A DNA stretch of 10,614 nt from contig JADGQN010000129.1 in NCBI GenBank assembly GCA_017881765.1, forward strand, positions 1-10,614, given 5' to 3'. The notes beneath the pieces are model-generated. The model did not search any database. It was given only the letters and a program-made list of their open reading frames with translations, and was not told where the DNA came from. Made by a program: the position numbers and the translations under genes. Below are positions 1 through 5,703 of the stretch, piece by piece; position 1 is the stretch's first letter, and each line of letters opens with the position of its first letter. This DNA is from Syntrophobacterales bacterium. GTDB lineage: Bacteria > Desulfobacterota > Syntrophorhabdia > Syntrophorhabdales > WCHB1-27.

Positions 1-240
1 ACGCTCAAGCCGGAACAGGTTAACGCCTTCTTTAAATTAATGGGGGAGCGGTACGGGAAAAAATCTACCATTTTGACGAGCAACTTAGACTACCCCGAAT
101 GGTACGACCTCTTCCAGAGGAAGACACTCGTTGACGCCCTCTTGGATCGTCTCAAACATTACTGCATCACGATCCGCATTAACGGCCCCTCCCTTAGGGT
201 AGCCTCCAATGGCAAAGGAAAACCTACTGCCAAATCTTGA
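1..240 (+). CDS. istB: IS21-family helper ATPase IstB, C-terminal fragment
   Basis: This is the last 79 residues of an open frame that enters from the left edge. The run STILTSNL followed by an EW pair, then DALLDRLKHYC and the INGPSLR tail, matches the end of the IstB-like AAA+ ATPase (sensor region and C-terminal basic tail). In IS21 elements IstB assists the IstA transposase in target selection and strand transfer. Only the 3' end is visible, so the ATPase Walker motifs, istA and the left IS end cannot be checked. The reading frame stays intact to its TGA and shows no decay. The right terminal repeat of the element should lie just downstream, but I could not identify it without the other end for comparison. 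The family call is firm; whether the element is active is unknown. Confidence 0.85.
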   Translation, partial: TLKPEQVNAFFKLMGERYGKKSTILTSNLDYPEWYDLFQRKTLVDALLDRLKHYCITIRINGPSLRVASNGKGKPTAKS

Positions 241-595
241 TCTATTGCTCTCCCTTCCTCAAAGCTTCCCTGTCATTACTCATCGTCACCTTCAGAATTC
301 TTCTGTACCAAAGCTGCCAACGTATCAACTGCGCAGCTTGAGGGTTACCCAGTATAAGCGACACAGGGTTATGTTTTTTGAGCGGCGTAGCCAGGACGGA
401 GAACGCGCTGCGCGCTATGATTTTCGCGTACTGGTAGTGGATCAGGTCCCTTATGGTCCTTACGTCCCTGTCAGGCAACCCGGTCGGGCTGGACGAATTT
501 GGTTGCAGTCGCAGAAGAGCGAGGGTAATATTCTTGGAGCGTTGGTCGGCGTGCCCGAGGTTGCAAGAGAAAACAATTTGTAGAATGGAGAAGCC
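241..595. other. Gene-free interval after istB with relic sequence
   Basis: About 355 bases between the istB stop and the oxidoreductase start. Open frames exist on both strands (209-583 plus, 242-724 minus), but neither has a ribosome binding site or a composition like a conserved protein. The only recognisable content is the minus-strand HNH-like fragment at 394-484. The right end of the IS21 element probably falls near 240-300. Confidence 0.5.
394..484 (-). pseudogene. Relic of HNH-endonuclease-like N-terminus (copy A)
   Basis: Reading the minus strand from 484, about 30 residues (TGLPDRDVRTIRDLIHYQYA, then KIIARSAF) match the fragment at 3147-3319. From memory they resemble the N-terminus of a family of about 200-residue HNH endonucleases of anaerobic bacteria that begins RTIKDLIYYQYAKIIAKSAF-like. 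Homology stops sharply at 394, where the reading diverges into unrelated residues; no HNH catalytic region follows. The 90-bp block is about 92% identical (7 differences) to 3230-3319. The similarity between the two copies is seen directly. The HNH identity is recollection and should be treated as moderate. Confidence 0.45.
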
Positions 596-1684
596 ATGAG
601 TGAGTTTGACGTAATAGTGATAGGTGGGGGTCCGGCGGGTTGCTATGCTGCTTTGGCTGCAGCCACCAAGGGATGCACGGTGGCCCTGTTTGAGGAAGAC
701 GGAGCTATTGGATGGCCGAGACATGATCCGGGTTGGCTGATGGAGTCAGACTTTGCAACATCGCTCATCAACGCCGTGGGCAAAGCTGTTCCCTGGAGTA
801 AGGTGGAAGAATACAGGGTGTGCAATTCAGAATCGGGTGAGCTCATAGAAAAGAGTAAACGGGGAGGATACATTGTCAGACGAGATCTTCTCGAAAAAGA
901 GATAGCACTATTGGCCGTGAAAGCCGGGGCCGAGTTGTATCTGAAAACAAGAGTCACAAACCTGATTAGAAGCGAAGGAAGAGCCGTCGGGGTTGAAACC
1001 GGCTCTACAGCGATGCCAAAGGCTGAAGCCAAAATAATTATATGCGCAGACGGGATCAGGTCTGCCGGACATGGATTGGCTAAAAAAGAGGGAATGTGTG
1101 AAAGCACCAACCTCCTTAAGCCGGGCATAAGTTACCTACTCGCAAATGCAGAGGTATCGGCGGGCATCATAGAGCATTTTCTTTCTTCTGATCCGCTCTT
1201 GAACTATAAGACCTTCTTTACGCATCGGGATGGTTTATCTGTATTGGGTGTCCCAACCTCCTCCGCTTTTCACGACCTCAAGCAAAGGCGCGACAATGTT
1301 GTCTCTCAAAAGATCAGGCATGCCTTCCCAATAGAAATCACCGGGTACTCCAGAACATCTTCAGGGAAATATGCAAAGTATTTTGAGCGTATGATTAAGG
1401 ATAACATCCTGTTCGTGGGTGACGCATCAGGCGGCGCAGGAAATATCCACGGAATGGTGCAGGGGCAGTTTGCCGGTACAGTTGCAGCGTCTGCAATTAA
1501 GGAAAGAGACATCAGCGAAAGAAGACTTTTTGAATATCAGGATCTGGTACGCAACAGCCTAGGGAAGGCCCCGTTCTACTATTTTTCCGCAAGAGAAGAT
1601 TTTGGCTCTTTCGATAACTGGTTCCATGAAGTTGAGACATCGACAAGAGGCATAACGGCTATGGAGTTTTCACTCATGCGATGA
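596..1684 (+). CDS. FAD-dependent oxidoreductase, geranylgeranyl reductase family
   Basis: A 362-residue flavoprotein. The dinucleotide-binding GGGPAG lies at residues 10-15 inside a beta-alpha-beta unit (DVIVIGGGPAGCYAALAAA), followed by the acidic E34-E35 that ends the second strand. The RRDLLEKEIALLAVKAGAEL segment (about residue 100) and the second FAD motif VGDASGG (G275-D276) are typical of the geranylgeranyl reductase / para-hydroxybenzoate hydroxylase superfamily. Members reduce isoprenoid double bonds in archaeal-type lipids, chlorophyll or menaquinone side chains, or act on other substrates; the substrate here cannot be told. A GGAG lies 7-8 bases before the ATG, which supports this start. 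The length is close to the usual 370-400. It stands alone: no isoprenoid or quinone gene adjoins it, and both flanks are mobile-element debris, so lateral acquisition is plausible but unproven. Confidence 0.82.
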   Translation: MSEFDVIVIGGGPAGCYAALAAATKGCTVALFEEDGAIGWPRHDPGWLMESDFATSLINAVGKAVPWSKVEEYRVCNSESGELIEKSKRGGYIVRRDLLEKEIALLAVKAGAELYLKTRVTNLIRSEGRAVGVETGSTAMPKAEAKIIICADGIRSAGHGLAKKEGMCESTNLLKPGISYLLANAEVSAGIIEHFLSSDPLLNYKTFFTHRDGLSVLGVPTSSAFHDLKQRRDNVVSQKIRHAFPIEITGYSRTSSGKYAKYFERMIKDNILFVGDASGGAGNIHGMVQGQFAGTVAASAIKERDISERRLFEYQDLVRNSLGKAPFYYFSAREDFGSFDNWFHEVETSTRGITAMEFSLMR

Positions 1685-1730
1685 GCACCATCACAAGTAC
1701 CCTTTGCTCGCCCGCCGCCCCGCCGCCACT

Positions 1731-1751
1731 CTCCCCTTCAGAAAGTCTGCC
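1731..1751. repeat. Short dispersed repeat, copy 1
   Basis: The 21-base stretch CTCCCCTTCAGAAAGTCTGCC matches 3325-3345 at 20 of 21 positions. Both copies lie in gene-free debris, and the second abuts the HNH relic. The origin is unknown; it may be part of a larger decayed dispersed element. Confidence 0.5.
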
Positions 1752-1846
1752 TATTCTGCCGTATGGGTAGGCCATCAGGGACGCCCATTGAATTATCACT
1801 TTCTTTCTCCCGCACGCCAGACTCGATCCCTTCTCTCGCGTATTTT

Positions 1847-2013
1847 GGGGACGCCCTTTAGTTTTGATCCCTGAGAAGCAAGTGCCTTTGGAGCAGATCG
1901 TCACAATATACTGTATCCAATGCCATGTAAATACTGCATTAATGTTTTATGCAAACCTTCATTATGTCAAAAAACAGAGTTACTTCTCAGGGATCAAAAG
2001 TGAAGGGCGTCCC
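1847..2013. mobile_element. MITE-like element with 33-bp terminal inverted repeats
   Basis: The arm at 1848-1880 begins GGGACGCCCTT and ends in TTTTGATCCCTGAGAAG; the reverse complement of 1981-2013 matches it at 30 of 33 positions. The arms enclose about 100 bp with no credible gene. The outermost GGGACGCCC also occurs alone at 1778-1786, just to the left. The size (167 bp), near-perfect arms and absence of a transposase fit a miniature inverted-repeat element or a REP/BIME-type unit mobilised in trans by a Y1 or other transposase. No clear target-site duplication could be identified. The structure is directly visible; the mobility is inferred. Confidence 0.7.
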
Positions 2014-2055
2014 AAAGCCCAACCAAAGCCCAACGAGGCCTTACTTATGAACTTA

Positions 2056-2562
2056 TTAGTAATTACTGCCCCAACCGGGAGGCAGCTTGGCGCCTGTCAC
2101 TTTTTCCAATTTTTCCCAATCCCGGCCCCATAGAGTAGTAAATGTATCACGCAATGCTTCGTACGCGCGTTTCCAACCCGATTCAAAGTCGTATTTAAAA
2201 GTATCCTCAAGAAACGGAACTATTTCGCTCAGTTTTTCCTTTGGCAGGTATGCCCGTGCTCCCATATCATAGGCCCGCTTCAAGTTCTCCGGGCTGAGAG
2301 CATGAGCAGTAAGCATAACAGCCCTCAGATTGTTCTTCACAGCAATGTCCAGGAGGTCAAAACCTCGAACCCCCATGATGTCAAGAACGATCAGATCGTA
2401 AATTTTCGATTGAAGCAACTTCACAGCTTCATCGTAGCTTGTGGCCCTATCGAAAACACAATCGGAGCAGCTCGACGTAATCTCTTCCTCGAGGACATCC
2501 AGAATATCCTGTTCATCATCAACAGCCAATATCCTTTTTTGATCCAGAATAGAACTACTCAT
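2056..2562 (-). CDS. Single-domain response regulator with C-terminal extension
   Basis: A 168-residue protein whose first roughly 120 residues form a CheY-like receiver: acidic pocket D15-D16, phosphoacceptor D61 (LIVLDIMGVRGFDLL), switch residue T85 and conserved K108 followed by E109 rather than Pro-containing KP. All catalytic residues are present, so it should be phosphorylated by a histidine kinase. The remaining 45 or so residues are rich in Trp, Phe and charged residues and contain no recognisable DNA-binding or enzymatic output domain. It may therefore signal through protein contact. AGGAGG lies about 8 bases before the ATG, a strong start. No kinase is encoded nearby. The upstream minus-strand gene at 2746-3051 points the same way, but 183 bp and a good promoter candidate separate them, so the regulator probably has its own transcript. 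Confidence 0.85.
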   Translation of the reverse strand: MSSSILDQKRILAVDDEQDILDVLEEEITSSCSDCVFDRATSYDEAVKLLQSKIYDLIVLDIMGVRGFDLLDIAVKNNLRAVMLTAHALSPENLKRAYDMGARAYLPKEKLSEIVPFLEDTFKYDFESGWKRAYEALRDTFTTLWGRDWEKLEKVTGAKLPPGWGSNY

Positions 2563-2634
2563 TATAAAACCTCCTGTGGTAAATCAATCCCGCACCGACG
2601 AACCGAGTTGATTCGGGTATCCTGAGCCAAACGT

Positions 2635-2643
2635 ATTATATCA
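2635..2643 (-). promoter_or_regulatory. Extended -10 promoter candidate for the response regulator
   Basis: The minus strand reads TGATATAAT, a consensus TATAAT preceded by TG at the extended -10 position, 73-81 bases before the start codon of the regulator at 2562. A TTGACA occurs further upstream (complement of 2675-2680) but is too distant to pair with this -10. It could pair with a weaker TAAAAT about 15 bp away. The surrounding sequence is AT-rich. Inferred from consensus only. Confidence 0.5.
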
Positions 2644-2745
2644 ACTTTAATCCATTTTAAAAACTTCTCCGTTTTGTCAATTAAATTAATTTATTACGGA
2701 CTGCAAAAGAGTTGGGCAAGTGCTCTACACGTCAACCTCTACGGG

Positions 2746-3051
2746 CTATTCGATGACCGTTCCCTTGCCGGTCTTCCGATGCTCGAGCTCGACGTGGTTG
2801 ACGAACGCCATTCTGCCCTGGGAATCGGCTTTAAATCCACTCCTGTTGCACCAATCGGTAAATGTTTCCGGATCGATGTCTGCGCGAATAGCGATATTGC
2901 CACCACCCTTAATCTCTTCGCATTGCCTTCCGACAAGAGCTTTCCAGTCTTCATACGTGGCGGGCATATTCTCGGAATCGGTAAAGATCGCAAGCGCCTT
3001 GCGGTAAGTAGGCTCATCCTTGAACCAAGCAATTCCTATGACATCGTTCAT
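2746..3051 (-). CDS. Conserved-looking hypothetical protein, 101 aa
   Basis: A small soluble protein with no signal peptide or membrane segment. It opens with a hydrophobic strand containing IGIAWF. The middle has TYEDW, and the C-terminal half carries a DIDPETFTDWCNRSG segment and ends in a charged tail. I chose this frame over three overlapping ones (two plus, one minus) because AAAGGAG lies about 9 bases before its ATG, its composition is protein-like, and I have a loose recollection of small bacterial hypotheticals starting IGIAWF. I do not recognise a function. The alternating strands and helices could make a small alpha/beta fold. It lies upstream of, and parallel to, the response regulator at 2056-2562. 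Confidence 0.68.
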   Translation of the reverse strand: MNDVIGIAWFKDEPTYRKALAIFTDSENMPATYEDWKALVGRQCEEIKGGGNIAIRADIDPETFTDWCNRSGFKADSQGRMAFVNHVELEHRKTGKGTVIE

Positions 3052-3100
3052 TCTGACAGCTCCTTTCGTTTATCGGGGGGGATAGAGGGATGTCCATAAA

Positions 3101-3106
3101 ATTATA
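3101..3106 (-). promoter_or_regulatory. -10 hexamer candidate upstream of the 101-aa protein
   Basis: The minus strand carries a perfect TATAAT about 50 bases before the ATG at 3051. No acceptable -35 hexamer sits 16-18 bp upstream, where the GGGGACGTTGT repeat motif intrudes. Weak evidence. Confidence 0.3.
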
Positions 3107-3111
3107 AAACT

Positions 3112-3126
3112 GTGGGGACGTTGTTT
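3112..3126. repeat. GGGGACGTTGT dispersed motif
   Basis: GTGGGGACGTTGTTT matches the core repeated at 5537-5548 and 5558-5569. In related genomes such GGGGACG-type sequences are often found beside REP-associated Y1 transposase genes; that link is from memory. No such transposase is encoded in the window. Confidence 0.45.
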
Positions 3127-3146
3127 CTTACGTTGCATAACTCATC

Positions 3147-3319
3147 CTAAGTAAATAACTTGTTACGAAGTTCGCGGAAGGTCTGCTTTATGAAGCCGTA
3201 ATGCCTGCCCTTGGCTGCGGTACCGTCGGGGACGGAAAAGGCGCTGCGCGCTATGATCTTCGCGCACTGGTAATGGATCAGGTCCTTTATGGTCCTTACG
3301 TCCCTGTCAGGCAACCCCG
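3147..3319 (-). pseudogene. Relic of HNH-endonuclease-like N-terminus (copy B)
   Basis: The minus strand from 3319 reads about 57 residues: TGLPDRDVRTIKDLIHYQ, AKIIARSAFSVPDG, then HYGFIKQTFREL, ending at a TAG at 3147. The order matches my recollection of the start of a family of HNH endonucleases (IKDLIYYQYAKIIA...HYGFIK.TFRELK). In that family the sequence continues into a zinc-ribbon and HNH core, which is absent here. The frame is intact through this part and is lost at the junction with the GGGGACGTTGT motif. Copy B is longer than copy A, so A may be a truncated duplicate or both may be remnants of separate insertions. The frame continues upstream to an ATG at 3488, but that part lacks conservation I can recognise. 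Confidence 0.5.
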
Positions 3320-3324
3320 TGTCA

Positions 3325-3345
3325 CTCCCCTTCTGAAAGTCTGCC
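3325..3345. repeat. Short dispersed repeat, copy 2
   Basis: Matches 1731-1751 at 20 of 21 positions. It directly follows the 90-bp block shared with 394-483, which suggests it belongs to the same kind of decayed element or its insertion site. Confidence 0.5.
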
Positions 3346-3517
3346 ACACTTCCGCCGGTTCGGCAAGGATATTTATCCAGGGGCATTCGCCTGTGCACCC
3401 TCACAAGATGAATCCATTGACACCTCAGCGGTTGACCGGAAATAAGTTTGCGCACAAGTTCCGAGAAGCAGGTCAAGTCTGTGCTCAAAAATATAGATGC
3501 CGTTGTCTGAAGAAAGG

Positions 3518-3523
3518 TATAAT
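3518..3523 (+). promoter_or_regulatory. -10 hexamer candidate for the NtrC-like regulator
   Basis: A perfect TATAAT lies 67-72 bases before the ATG at 3590. The -35 region (about 3494-3500) is poor, so the call rests on the -10 alone. A sigma-54 type -24/-12 element was not seen. Confidence 0.35.
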
Positions 3524-3589
3524 AGTGAACGAATCATCCCTTTGGAAAATGGGGGATCCGCGTAATGTCCTGACGGGAGGATCATAGGA

Positions 3590-4192
3590 ATGGCTGATGT
3601 GCTCGTGGTCGACGATGACGTAGTGATGTCCGACTTGATCGCCAATATCGTTCAGGAGTTGGGGCATCAGGCTAACTGTGTGTACACGCTCGCGACAGCA
3701 CTCGATGAAGCTTCGTCGAGGCCGTATGACGTGGTAACTATGGAAGTCAATATGCCTGACGGCAGTGGGCTCGATGTCCTGCCTCAAATCAGGCAGAGCT
3801 CTTCAGCTCCTGAAGTGATAATCGTCACCGGTTTTAGAAATCCTATTAGCGCACTGATAGCTATCAGAAACGGCGCCTGGGATTACATTAAGAAATCTTC
3901 ACCGGTAAAGGAGAAGATTACGCTTGCGCTGGTCGCAGCGCTCCAGTATCGGGAGGAGAAAAGGGCACGGGCCCCGCTCGCCGTTTTGGCCGGAAGCGAA
4001 AAGCTATCCCTGACCTTACGTCCCATTGCGTTCTACCATGAACGGATGGAGTCACAGTACCTGCAAGATCTCGTGGCGGCCGCAAAGGGGGATGCCAAGA
4101 TCGCATCCCGAATCTCCGGTCTTTCCCGGTCCCGCCTTTATGCGCTTCTGAAAAAGCACAACATCGTTATGCCGCGTAAGGGGGAGGAGTAG
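3590..4192 (+). CDS. NtrC-like response regulator lacking AAA+ domain, Glu at the phosphosite
   Basis: A 200-residue protein. Residues 1-125 form a receiver: acidic D8-D9-D10, switch T80, and K102 after DYI. The phosphoacceptor position in the beta-3 motif (VVTMEVNMPDGSGLD) is E52, encoded GAA, where nearly all relatives have Asp. Residues about 150-195 end with a Fis-type helix-turn-helix (ASRISGLSRSRLYALLKKHN), the usual C-terminus of NtrC-family activators. The 240-residue sigma-54-interacting AAA+ domain normally between them is missing, replaced by a roughly 25-residue linker. It should therefore bind DNA but not remodel sigma-54 holoenzyme. Glu often mimics phospho-Asp, so it may be constitutively on or act as a repressor or competitor. 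GGGAGG lies 9 bases before the ATG. No kinase is nearby. It converges on the binding-protein gene at 4308-5324. Confidence 0.85.
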   Translation: MADVLVVDDDVVMSDLIANIVQELGHQANCVYTLATALDEASSRPYDVVTMEVNMPDGSGLDVLPQIRQSSSAPEVIIVTGFRNPISALIAIRNGAWDYIKKSSPVKEKITLALVAALQYREEKRARAPLAVLAGSEKLSLTLRPIAFYHERMESQYLQDLVAAAKGDAKIASRISGLSRSRLYALLKKHNIVMPRKGEE

Positions 4193-4307
4193 GGGACATC
4201 GTTCGATGAATCGGCATCGCACGGAGGCGCGACCAACCGGCCTGATCTGCTGAATTGCTGTCTCGCTCGTGAGTTGCGCATGCCGAAGATCGCCGAGCTG
4301 ACCTTAA

Positions 4308-5324
4308 TCATTCGAAGAAAATCGTCTTGATCTTCCCCAGGATAGCCCGGTCTGACTTGGCTACTGCAGCAACCTCTGCTGCCAGCTCGTCGCCGGTGGC
4401 CGGGTCGACGGTAACCTTCATTCTGGCTGTGTCTGCGAGGAACTCGGGGTCCTTCACCATCTCGTCAAAGGCTTTGCGCAGCATCGCTACTCGCTCCTTG
4501 GGAACGCCCGGCGGGCAGACGAACGGCCGCGCAAACTCATTGACCGCGTGGAGACCAACCTCGACGATCCTTTTCTGCTCGTCCGTTTTGGCAAACTCGA
4601 TCAATCTCGGAACCTTTGGAAGCTCTTTGAGCGGCTTCGGGACAAACTGCAGAGCCACGAACGCATCGTCCGCATCGCTCTTTATCCAACTGGTTTTGGC
4701 GCTGTCCCAGCCGGGAGGTCCACCCGCGACTTCACCGCTCTCCATGGCGAGGCGGATTTCGGTCGTACCTTTGTAACCGGAAACGATCTGTAGAGGGAAG
4801 CCGATGTACTTCGCCATCCGTAGGGCGTTTTCGGAGGAGTTTCCCCGCGACAGGCCGCCCACCTTGATAGGAACCGGTGAGGCCCGTAACTTTTCTGCTG
4901 AAGTAATGCCGCTCTTCTTGCTGAGGACAAGCACGACGTTGTCCTTGTAAGAGGTGCCGATGAAGTTGAACTTCTCACCGTCAAAGTCATAGCCCGGCTG
5001 TCCGAGGTACTGTCCCAGGATGAAACCGCCGAGGATGTGGCCGATTGTGAGGCCGTCGGGCTTCGTAGCCGAATATAAATTCTTGATCTGGATGAGGCCC
5101 CCGGCTTCCGGTACGTTTTCGACGACGATGGACGGTTTCCCGGGGATATGGTTCCCCAGATGCCTCGAGACAATCCGGGCCCATGCGTCAAAACCGCCCC
5201 CGGGCGTTGTACCGACCGTCATACGAATAACTTTGCCCTCGTAGAACGGAGCCGCAATAAGCTCCCCTGAGGCAAATACAAACAAAACTGACACTACCGC
5301 AAAAATTAAAAATATCCGTCTCAT
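4308..5324 (-). CDS. TctC/Bug-family tripartite tricarboxylate transporter solute-binding protein
   Basis: A secreted binding protein of 338 residues. A signal peptide (MRR, then about 17 hydrophobic residues, then a likely cleavage after LIAA near residue 25) precedes the Bug signature: VGTTPGGGFDAWARIV (residues 37-52), with the D46 that contacts ligand carboxylate in the family, then IVVENVPEAGG. A GGLSRGNSSENAL loop and the late FVCPPGVPKERVAMLR segment are also typical. Such proteins deliver carboxylates or related small acids to a TctA/TctB permease. I start at 5324 rather than the upstream ATG at 5393, because AGGGGGG sits 5 bases before it and the shorter form begins with the signal peptide. 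No TctA or TctB is in the window, so it is an orphan here, as is common for this family. The ligand is unknown. Confidence 0.88.
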   Translation of the reverse strand: MRRIFLIFAVVSVLFVFASGELIAAPFYEGKVIRMTVGTTPGGGFDAWARIVSRHLGNHIPGKPSIVVENVPEAGGLIQIKNLYSATKPDGLTIGHILGGFILGQYLGQPGYDFDGEKFNFIGTSYKDNVVLVLSKKSGITSAEKLRASPVPIKVGGLSRGNSSENALRMAKYIGFPLQIVSGYKGTTEIRLAMESGEVAGGPPGWDSAKTSWIKSDADDAFVALQFVPKPLKELPKVPRLIEFAKTDEQKRIVEVGLHAVNEFARPFVCPPGVPKERVAMLRKAFDEMVKDPEFLADTARMKVTVDPATGDELAAEVAAVAKSDRAILGKIKTIFFE

Positions 5325-5329
5325 GAGTT

Positions 5330-5336
5330 CCCCCCT
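5330..5336 (-). promoter_or_regulatory. Ribosome binding site deciding the Bug-protein start
   Basis: The minus strand reads AGGGGGG with a 5-base spacer to the ATG at 5324. No comparable site precedes the in-frame ATG at 5393, so translation most likely begins at 5324. Confidence 0.6.
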
Positions 5337-5526
5337 GTCCTTGATCCTTTGATTTAATCCGAATCTACCCTCACTAGTTTTACCATTTAGCATATATATA
5401 ACTCAAAACTATGGTGCTGTCACAAGAAAGGCTCGTCGGTCCCCGCAGATTGAGCACAAGCGATTCGGTTTGCTCGTGTAGACCCACCGCCGTTGCTCTC
5501 TTCATCCCCCGTGCGTCGCCCCATGA

Positions 5527-5567
5527 GTGCAATCGTTGGGGACGTTGTGCAATCCGGTGGGGACGTT
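5527..5567. repeat. Two-unit tandem repeat with GGGGACGTT core
   Basis: GTGCAATCGTTGGGGACGTT (5527-5546) is followed directly by a 21-base copy, GTGCAATC, then CGG, then TGGGGACGTT (5547-5567). The same core occurs at 3112-3126. This may be a trace of nested insertion of a dispersed element whose end carries the core motif. Confidence 0.6.
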
Positions 5568-5584
5568 GTTTTTAATTGTGCTTT

Positions 5585-5618
5585 GGGGCAAATTTCACTT
5601 CGAAGTGGAATGCACCCC
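5585..5618. other. Hairpin-forming dyad 5' of the NTF2-like gene
   Basis: A 34-base dyad. GGGG at the left pairs with CCCC at the right, a 3-base internal mismatch follows, and then a long stem centres on the perfect palindrome CACTTCGAAGTG (5595-5606). No T-run follows, so it is not a standard terminator for either strand. It could be an operator, an mRNA leader structure or part of a repeat element. Confidence 0.45.
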
Positions 5619-5703
5619 GTCCTGACTTCCCGGGGTTCAAGTTTCTTGTCATGGAGCCGATAAAATGATGAGCGGGTTCAACTAATGATAAAGGGGTATA
5701 ACC

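Larger units (their letters stand above)
5325..5703. other. Intergenic region between divergent genes
   Basis: About 380 bases between the divergent Bug-protein and NTF2-like genes. It holds the Bug-protein ribosome binding site, an AT-rich TATATATA stretch (5393-5400) that could serve as its -10 region, the tandem GGGGACGTT repeat and a hairpin. A 46-codon plus-strand frame at 5523-5663 is built from the repeats and is not considered a gene. Confidence 0.5.

Noticed and set aside
209..583. Plus-strand 124-codon frame overlapping the end of istB
   Set aside because: No ribosome binding site, no recognisable protein pattern, and its only repeated part is the antisense of the HNH-like relic.
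1306..1512. Minus-strand frame inside the oxidoreductase gene
   Set aside because: An antisense shadow of a clearly coding region with intact FAD motifs.
2674..3099. Overlapping plus-strand frames opposite the 101-aa gene
   Set aside because: They lack ribosome binding sites and protein-like composition; the minus-strand frame has both.
4193..4307. Possible bidirectional terminator between the convergent regulator and Bug-protein genes
   Set aside because: No stable stem followed by a T-run could be found on either strand.
5600..5650. GGTTCAA near a CCCCG stretch, suggesting a tRNA T-arm
   Set aside because: No acceptor stem, anticodon arm or CCA-compatible fold could be assembled around it.
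5523..5663. 46-codon plus-strand frame with a repeated GGDVV pattern
   Set aside because: It is created by the tandem GGGGACGTT repeat, has no ribosome binding site and resembles no protein I know.
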